Of a stretch of 64,000 bases of DNA, positions 59,762 through 64,000 are shown one piece after another (the first letter of the stretch is position 1; each line of letters opens with the position of its first letter). The stretch covers positions 58,286 through 122,285 of IMG/VR virus record IMGVR_UViG_3300032053_000013; one strand, given 5' to 3'. Source of the DNA: a virus. A program made the position numbers and the translations under genes. Below the pieces are notes generated by a model, which saw only the letters and a program-made list of their open reading frames with translations, searched no databases and had not been told where the DNA came from.

Positions 59762-60202
59762 ATGCCTCACATGCCGATGAGCGAGCACTGCCGCAAGACG
59801 GGCGAGCAGAACTGCCACCTCTGCGAGAACGCGGACTGCAACGACAACATGACCCCGTCCATCCTCAGGCTGAAGGTGTGCCTGGCGGAAGCGACGAGGG
59901 AGCGCGAGGAGATCATCCGGGCCGCGAGAGGTCAGACGACGGACCCGGAAGTTGCGAAGGCCAACTCGGTGATCAGGAGCCTGACGCAGGAGGCCAAGGT
60001 CGTCAGGGAGCAGCTGCGGCGGGCGGAGAAGCAGAAGGACGAGATCGCGGACGAGTGCCGGGGGTTCGGCGCGAAGCTCGACAGCCTGGAGAAGGTGGTG
60101 GTCGAGGCCCTCGTCACGTTCGGGGGCAGGACGGTCCCCCTCAAGGAGATGGTGGACGCGGTGAGGACGGCCAGGGTCATTGGGGGTAGCGATGGGGGAT
60201 AG
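59762..60202 (+). CDS. Hypothetical coiled-coil protein with N-terminal Cys cluster
   Basis: 146 residues. The N-terminus has H..HC and CHLCENADC, a possible zinc site. A long coiled coil follows (about 45-110, VREQLRRAEKQKDEIADEC). It could be a scaffold or regulator; nothing more specific is visible. Confidence 0.5.
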   Translation: MPHMPMSEHCRKTGEQNCHLCENADCNDNMTPSILRLKVCLAEATREREEIIRAARGQTTDPEVAKANSVIRSLTQEAKVVREQLRRAEKQKDEIADECRGFGAKLDSLEKVVVEALVTFGGRTVPLKEMVDAVRTARVIGGSDGG

Positions 60203-60548
60203 AGAGACAGGCAGGGTGTCGAGGCTGCATGGCGTCTGCAAGGTGTGCAGGGTGTCGCAGCCACGCGGGCTGATTCGCCCCCTTCCCGCCAGCATCGAGA
60301 TGCGGGTGGCGGACGCCCTGTCCGACGAGGGCGACATGGGTCGAAGGCCCGCGTACGTCTACGTCTGCCGGGAGTGCTGGCTGAAGTTCATCTCCAAGAT
60401 GAGCAAGGGGGAGATGATCGCTGTCCTTGAGGCGGTCTCCTGCGACCTCCAGGAGGTCCACAGAGTCCTGTGCGAGAAGATGGGTAGTAGGGTTGATAAC
60501 ATCCCTGGAGACGGGCTCATTCCCGATGCCGTCGACATCCCGTTTTAG
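60192..60548 (+). CDS. Zinc-binding hypothetical protein
   Basis: 118 residues from an ATG inside the 3' end of its neighbour. CKVC (about 16-19) and CREC (about 59-62) form a four-Cys ribbon, with a helical C-terminus (GEMIAVLEAVSCDLQEVHRV). Unknown role. Confidence 0.5.
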   Translation: MGDRETGRVSRLHGVCKVCRVSQPRGLIRPLPASIEMRVADALSDEGDMGRRPAYVYVCRECWLKFISKMSKGEMIAVLEAVSCDLQEVHRVLCEKMGSRVDNIPGDGLIPDAVDIPF

Positions 60549-60601
60549 AGGGCACCCGTGAAGATCCTGACAGGCGGTGGGCGACAGGATGGGGGAGAAA
60601 G

Positions 60602-60922
60602 ATGCGAAAGCCGGGCGATAGGGCCGGGGTGAAGGCCAGGGAGCCGTCGGTCCACGTCTGCCGGGCCGTGAGGCCGAAGTGCTACGCCGTCCTGTGGTCC
60701 TACGGGGAGATCTGCGTCGGGTGCGGGTGCTGCGCCAAGGACCTGGAGGCGCGGCGGAAGGCGCGGCTCAAGTACCACCGGGAGCTGCTCAAGGAGTGCA
60801 GGGCGTTCAAGTTCGACGAGGACGAGGAGATCCGCAAGATCCAGAGGAAGAACAACGCGTCGTGGGTTCGCTGGCACGAGAGGCGGATCAGGGAGCTGAC
60901 GAGGGCGAAGCGAGGGACCTGA
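60602..60922 (+). CDS. Small Cys-rich hypothetical protein
   Basis: 106 residues. CYAV...CVGCGCC supplies several metal ligands. The C-terminal half is a basic, charged helix (RRKARLKYHRELLKEC). It resembles small phage proteins that follow a zinc knuckle with a helix; function unknown. Confidence 0.5.
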   Translation: MRKPGDRAGVKAREPSVHVCRAVRPKCYAVLWSYGEICVGCGCCAKDLEARRKARLKYHRELLKECRAFKFDEDEEIRKIQRKNNASWVRWHERRIRELTRAKRGT

Positions 60923-60924
60923 CC

Positions 60925-61410
60925 ATGGACAGCACCGGGGACACGACGAGGCATATCGGGAGGGTGCGGGAGATACTCTCGGCCGTGGCGGAGAGGCTGG
61001 AGAACCGGGGGCTGGGCCACGACCGCTCCAAGCTGGAGGAGCCGGAGAAGTCGGCCTTCGACGAGTTCACCCCGAAGCTTCGTGGCAGCACTTACGGGAG
61101 CATGGAGTATCAGGGGTTTCTGGCTGACATGAAGCCTGCGCTGGATCACCACTACGAGGCGAACCGTCATCACCCCGAGCATTTCTCAGCCGGGATCTCC
61201 GGCATGACCCTGATCGACCTGGTGGAGATGCTGGCGGACTGGAAGGCCGCGTCGGAAAGGCATTCGGCGGGGGACGTGCTCAAGAGCATCGAGATCAACG
61301 CGAGGCGGTTCGAGATTGTGAACCAGCTCCGGGAGATCCTGACGAACACGGCGAAGGCCCTCTGGCCGCCGGAGACGACGAAGAATGGAAAAGCCAAGGA
61401 CGGTAGTTGA
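60925..61410 (+). CDS. DUF5662-family protein
   Basis: 161 residues. LGHDRSKLEEPEK, YGSMEYQGFL, ALDHHYEANRHHPEHF and LVEMLADWKAASERH form the His/Asp-rich pattern of DUF5662, widespread in phages. The many conserved His and Asp residues suggest a metal-dependent, HD-like helical fold. The reaction is not known. It starts two bases after the previous stop. Confidence 0.8.
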   Translation: MDSTGDTTRHIGRVREILSAVAERLENRGLGHDRSKLEEPEKSAFDEFTPKLRGSTYGSMEYQGFLADMKPALDHHYEANRHHPEHFSAGISGMTLIDLVEMLADWKAASERHSAGDVLKSIEINARRFEIVNQLREILTNTAKALWPPETTKNGKAKDGS

Positions 61411-61579
61411 CGCGGCCACCCAGACCATGCGATGCGACGTGTGCAAGGACGAGGTGCCGATCCCCCTCGGGAGCCTGGGATGGGTAGCGGCGGTGTGCGA
61501 GGCCTTCGACAGGGCGCACAGGGGCTGCCGCGGGGTCCCCGGCGCCACGACGTTCTCGGTCCCGGTCAAGAGGGCCTGA
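61385..61579 (+). CDS. Small zinc-binding hypothetical protein
   Basis: 64 residues. CDVC near residue 17 and two later Cys could bind metal. It overlaps the DUF5662 gene by 26 bases and the next gene starts two bases after its stop. Confidence 0.45.
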   Translation: MEKPRTVVDAATQTMRCDVCKDEVPIPLGSLGWVAAVCEAFDRAHRGCRGVPGATTFSVPVKRA

Positions 61580-61580
61580 C

Positions 61581-61898
61581 ATGGACATCTTCGAGACGAA
61601 GAGGGCGGGCGAGGTGGACCTCGACGACCCGACGATCTACAGGAGCGGGGACTGGGACGAGCACAAGACGGTGGACCAGCTTCGCATCTGGGCATGGTCC
61701 CTGCTCGGCCAGTCGCTCGTCTACATGGACTTCCTCCACCCCGACGCGGACTGGGGCGAGCAGAGGGAGAGGGTCCGCAAGTTCTGCAAGGCGTTCGCCG
61801 GCGCCTTCTGGCTGTTCCCGCGGGACACGAAGGAGGGCCGAGCCTGGTGGCGCAAGCTCATCTGGAAGTTCCGGGACGAGGTGGAGAACCAGTGTTGA
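61581..61898 (+). CDS. Hypothetical protein
   Basis: 105 residues, Trp-rich (LRIWAWSLLGQSL, FWLF, WWRKLIWKF). Its start is tightly spaced after the previous gene. It is the last gene with the GC-rich codon style of the main genome. Unknown. Confidence 0.5.
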   Translation: MDIFETKRAGEVDLDDPTIYRSGDWDEHKTVDQLRIWAWSLLGQSLVYMDFLHPDADWGEQRERVRKFCKAFAGAFWLFPRDTKEGRAWWRKLIWKFRDEVENQC

Positions 61899-61931
61899 GC
61901 AGACCGACAGATTTGAACAGGGAGGGCAGAA

Positions 61932-62174
61932 ATGAAGTTCAAGCCGTTCGATGAAGATCAGGCCAGAAAGGACATAGCCGCGCTAAAAGCCGAAATCGCC
62001 GAGTTGGAGACGCGATTGGCCGAGGCGCACCTTACACTTCGAGACCAATATGCCGGGCAGGCGATGCAGGCCGAGGCCGTTCGCCTTCCAGAAGGATCTC
62101 CAGAGATGATCGCAGAGCAGGCGTTTCGTCTTGCCAACGCGATGATGGATCGAAGAGGCAAGAAGCGAGAATAA
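61932..62174 (+). CDS. Small coiled-coil protein, AT-richer
   Basis: 80 residues from an ATG after GGGAGGG. IAALKAEIAELETRLAEAHL is a clear heptad pattern. Codons such as AAA, GAA and ATA mark a change from the preceding genes. It may be a small scaffold or antitoxin-like protein, but nothing decides this. Confidence 0.5.
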   Translation: MKFKPFDEDQARKDIAALKAEIAELETRLAEAHLTLRDQYAGQAMQAEAVRLPEGSPEMIAEQAFRLANAMMDRRGKKRE

Positions 62175-62203
62175 TACAGATCGGCTAATTTGTGAGGTAC
62201 GAG

Positions 62204-62470
62204 ATGCCCACTTGCAAAGAGGGATACGTTTCAAAAGCAGTTGCCAAGATCATGAAATGGGAAGAGGGTGGAAGTTGCGTCCTCGACTTCGCCCAGGCTG
62301 TCGCGTCTGGTGCCAGGGGAGCGTCCGATCCGTTGTCTCCCTCAGCTTTCAAGAACGCCATGAAGGTGCTACGGTTCTACCGGGATCATTGGGTGCCCAG
62401 CAAGGACGCCTACGATGCGGCGGTGTTCTGCATCATCGAAAGAGCGATCCAGTTGGGAGAGCGGCGTTAA
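62204..62470 (+). CDS. Small hypothetical protein
   Basis: 88 residues; the ATG at 62204 is preceded by GTGAGGT, better than GTG at 62192. The sequence is helical (KNAMKVLRFYRDHWVPSKDA) with three Cys. Unknown. Confidence 0.5.
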   Translation: MPTCKEGYVSKAVAKIMKWEEGGSCVLDFAQAVASGARGASDPLSPSAFKNAMKVLRFYRDHWVPSKDAYDAAVFCIIERAIQLGERR

Positions 62471-62498
62471 CTGATCCGAAGATAAGTGAAGGTGAAAC

Positions 62499-62687
62499 AT
62501 GACAACCGATAAGCAACAGGCAATCGGGCTATTGAAGAGCATACGGTCTACGCTGGACCGGATCGAGATAGCCTTCGACAAAGACGAGGTGATGGCTGCC
62601 GTGAAGGTTCAGTATCTGTCCGAAGATGTGAATACACTTGTCTACCTCATAGGGCTTAAGAACGGAAGAGTATTAGGTAAAGAGTAA
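62499..62687 (+). CDS. Small hypothetical protein
   Basis: 62 residues after AAGGTGAAAC. Two helices (QAIGLLKSIRSTLDRIEIAF) with alternating charge. Shares the AT-richer style and ribosome-site pattern of its neighbours. Confidence 0.5.
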   Translation: MTTDKQQAIGLLKSIRSTLDRIEIAFDKDEVMAAVKVQYLSEDVNTLVYLIGLKNGRVLGKE

Positions 62688-62719
62688 GACAGTTTCCGAA
62701 TTGTGAACAGGAGGACAAG

Positions 62720-63073
62720 ATGAAAGTCGAACTGGAAATCAAGGACGACAAGGAACTCCGCGCCGTCATCAAGGACATGATTCGTGGGCAGGTGACGAGC
62801 ATCGTCCGCGAGGAAATCAAGAATCTCGTGGCTAAGGAAGTGGAAAAGAAGACCGACCCCAAGGTGCTCTCCACGGAGATCCAGCGGTTTTTCCGCGATA
62901 GCAGGATGACCACGAGCCTGGAAGGCAAGGTCAACGACGCGGTTCACGCCCTCGTGACAGAAGAGATCAAGGAAAGCATCGAACGTCGCGTACGAGAATC
63001 GAATAGCATGACTGCGGACTTCGTAGATGCGCGGGTTCGCAGGGTGCTCCGCGAGTTGAAGGTTACACTCTGA
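62720..63073 (+). CDS. Hypothetical helical protein
   Basis: 117 residues starting MKVELEIKDDKELRAVIKD after CAGGAGGAC. Residues up to about 95 are charged helices with no Cys. A coiled-coil oligomer is likely. Unknown function. Confidence 0.5.
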   Translation: MKVELEIKDDKELRAVIKDMIRGQVTSIVREEIKNLVAKEVEKKTDPKVLSTEIQRFFRDSRMTTSLEGKVNDAVHALVTEEIKESIERRVRESNSMTADFVDARVRRVLRELKVTL

Positions 63074-63092
63074 GAAATCTGCAAGGTGAAGC

Positions 63093-63302
63093 ATGACCAA
63101 AGAAGAAATAAAAGAGGTTCGCAAGGCGTTGGCGATGGCGATGCTCTGCCTTGGTGGTCTTGAAACGGTGGCTCAGGAAGGGTTGGGGTTCCTGCTGACG
63201 AAAGAATCGGATGCTCACAAATCGTTCGCCAGAGGAATGGAAGAACTGCGCGAAGCGTGCAAGTTGCTTGGAATGGACAAGGCGTTTACCAATACACCCT
63301 GA
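63093..63302 (+). CDS. Small hypothetical protein
   Basis: 69 residues after AAGGTGAAGC. Helical, starting MTKEEIKEVRKALAMAML. Unknown. Confidence 0.5.
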   Translation: MTKEEIKEVRKALAMAMLCLGGLETVAQEGLGFLLTKESDAHKSFARGMEELREACKLLGMDKAFTNTP

Positions 63303-63324
63303 GAAGAATGTATAGAGGTGAAAC

Positions 63325-63549
63325 ATGGATAAAGTGTTCGACCCTGACTTGATCCAGAAACAGATCGACAGCATCAGCGCAGCAGACCTTGGGTTCTTGC
63401 TGGCGGAAGTGATTAGCGATCACCCGTCAAGCAGCAACTGGATGCTCGTCGGTTGGGCCATCGAAAAGGAGACGGGATGGGAACCGGAGCACGATCAAAT
63501 CCAAGCATTGATCGCTCGCATAAGCGGACGCAAGGCTGATGCAGTTTGA
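63325..63549 (+). CDS. Small acidic hypothetical protein
   Basis: 74 residues after GAGGTGAAAC. Acidic helical protein with GFLLAEVISDHPSSSNWMLV. The stop is followed by a 106-base gap containing a strong hairpin. Confidence 0.5.
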   Translation: MDKVFDPDLIQKQIDSISAADLGFLLAEVISDHPSSSNWMLVGWAIEKETGWEPEHDQIQALIARISGRKADAV

Positions 63550-63584
63550 ATGCTAAGTTAAACCCAACACTCGCAGGGGCGAAC

Positions 63585-63605
63585 GCCCGGCCTTGTCGGC
63601 CGGGC
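63585..63605 (+). other. Strong GC hairpin in a gap
   Basis: GCCCGGCC (63585-63592) pairs with GGCCGGGC (63598-63605) around TTGTC. AAACAAACG follows, not a T-run, so it is more likely a processing or stability hairpin than a terminator. Confidence 0.5.
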
Positions 63606-63655
63606 AAACAAACGACGGCGCGAGCCGAGGCGATACAAATCAGGGGAAGTGAACG

Positions 63656-63871
63656 ATGGAATCGAAAGGCAAGTGGTTCTGGAAGCAGGAATGGTATTCC
63701 GTTTGCTCGGCTCATTCTATTCGTGATCCTTCTTGCGACTGCTGTAATGTAGGATCTTGGCACTATGCTGTTGCGACGAAGATCGAACATCTTGTGTTTA
63801 GATTATTCCCGAACCTGTGGAGATGGATTGCGCATCATCGACAGCCGAGGTGGGAACACTGGAAGAAGTAA
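63656..63871 (+). CDS. Small aromatic hypothetical protein
   Basis: 71 residues after GGGGAAG. CSAHSIRDPSCDCCNVGSWHY offers several Cys and His ligands. Trp-rich C-terminus (LWRWIAHHRQPRWEHWKK). Unknown, possibly zinc-binding. Confidence 0.45.
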   Translation: MESKGKWFWKQEWYSVCSAHSIRDPSCDCCNVGSWHYAVATKIEHLVFRLFPNLWRWIAHHRQPRWEHWKK

Positions 63872-63890
63872 GACAGAAGAGACGAGGTGA

Positions 63891-64000
63891 ATGATGATAG
63901 CGATGATCGAAGAGCTGCAAGATGTCGGGGACATGACGATTGAGTATGACAAGATCACCAACTCTTGGGAGCTAACCGTTGCCGAATGCGGCCTCAGAAA
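63891..64000 (+). CDS. Start of a gene cut by the right edge
   Basis: The frame is open from ATG 63891 (or 63894) after GAGGTGA to the end of the window, giving 36 residues (MMIAMIEELQDVGDMTIEYD...). Too little is visible to assign a role. Confidence 0.45.
   Translation, partial: MMIAMIEELQDVGDMTIEYDKITNSWELTVAECGLR

Noticed and set aside
63546-63752. A 68-codon frame with TTG start
   Set aside because: It spans a strong hairpin, has atypical codons, and overlaps the better-supported gene at 63656.
1-64000. CRISPR arrays, insertion sequences, integrase and attachment sites
   Set aside because: No regularly spaced repeats, transposase or recombinase motifs, or flanking duplications were seen.

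Overview
The window is a 64 kb stretch of a GC-rich double-stranded DNA phage (or prophage-like element) with every recognisable gene on the + strand. The host is most likely a bacterium. Promoters are sigma-70-like (TTGACG / TATAAT), most starts have Shine-Dalgarno sites, and there are intrinsic terminators and CCA-encoding tRNA genes. Genes are tightly packed with ATGA/GTGA overlaps. Capsid, portal, terminase and lysis genes are not in the window, so the genome continues on both sides. The host genus cannot be read from the sequence.

Region 1 (1-20550) is a virion adsorption and tail-tip module: a repeat-rich fibre cut by the left edge, two beta-helix spike-like proteins, two very large modular proteins (854 and 1943 residues) that share a Cys-marked domain, and small accessory proteins. 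A metacaspase-like protease gene (16424-17356) sits among them. It is followed by three consecutive genes that begin with the same short N-terminal motif fused to different bodies, the last being an AT-richer spike that looks recently acquired.

Region 2 (20590-30441) is a promoter-rich early-type region: a SWIM zinc-finger protein, a MoxR-type ATPase with a stand-alone copy of its C-terminal domain, a DUF2201 metallopeptidase/VWA protein, a protein with two topoisomerase-type zinc fingers, many small zinc-ribbon proteins and a DksA/TraR-like regulator. Region 3 (30438-34377) is a DNA-modification island: a C5-cytosine methyltransferase split by an intein exactly at its catalytic cysteine, two ParB-like proteins and a Vsr-type endonuclease.

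Region 4 (34378-54843) is replication, recombination and nucleotide metabolism. It runs from a control region with dyads and a structured leader, through a lambda-O-like initiator with candidate iterons inside its own gene and a DnaC-like loader, to a B12-dependent ribonucleotide reductase, DnaB-type helicase, primase, SSB, a tRNA cluster, family A DNA polymerase, SF2 helicase, RecA and several PD-(D/E)XK nucleases. Region 5 (54806-64000) is a run of small, mostly unknown genes, becoming AT-richer after about 61900.

The most unusual features are: (i) a tRNA with normal acceptor, D and T arms but about 53 extra bases in its anticodon loop, in a tight tRNA-like cluster whose last CCA directly abuts the polymerase ATG; (ii) eleven promoters that all have a 16-base spacer and mostly share a GGAAA-like block inside it; (iii) a 17-base palindrome present three times; (iv) a probable origin inside the initiator gene; (v) the intein at the methyltransferase active site; and (vi) the metacaspase among tail genes.
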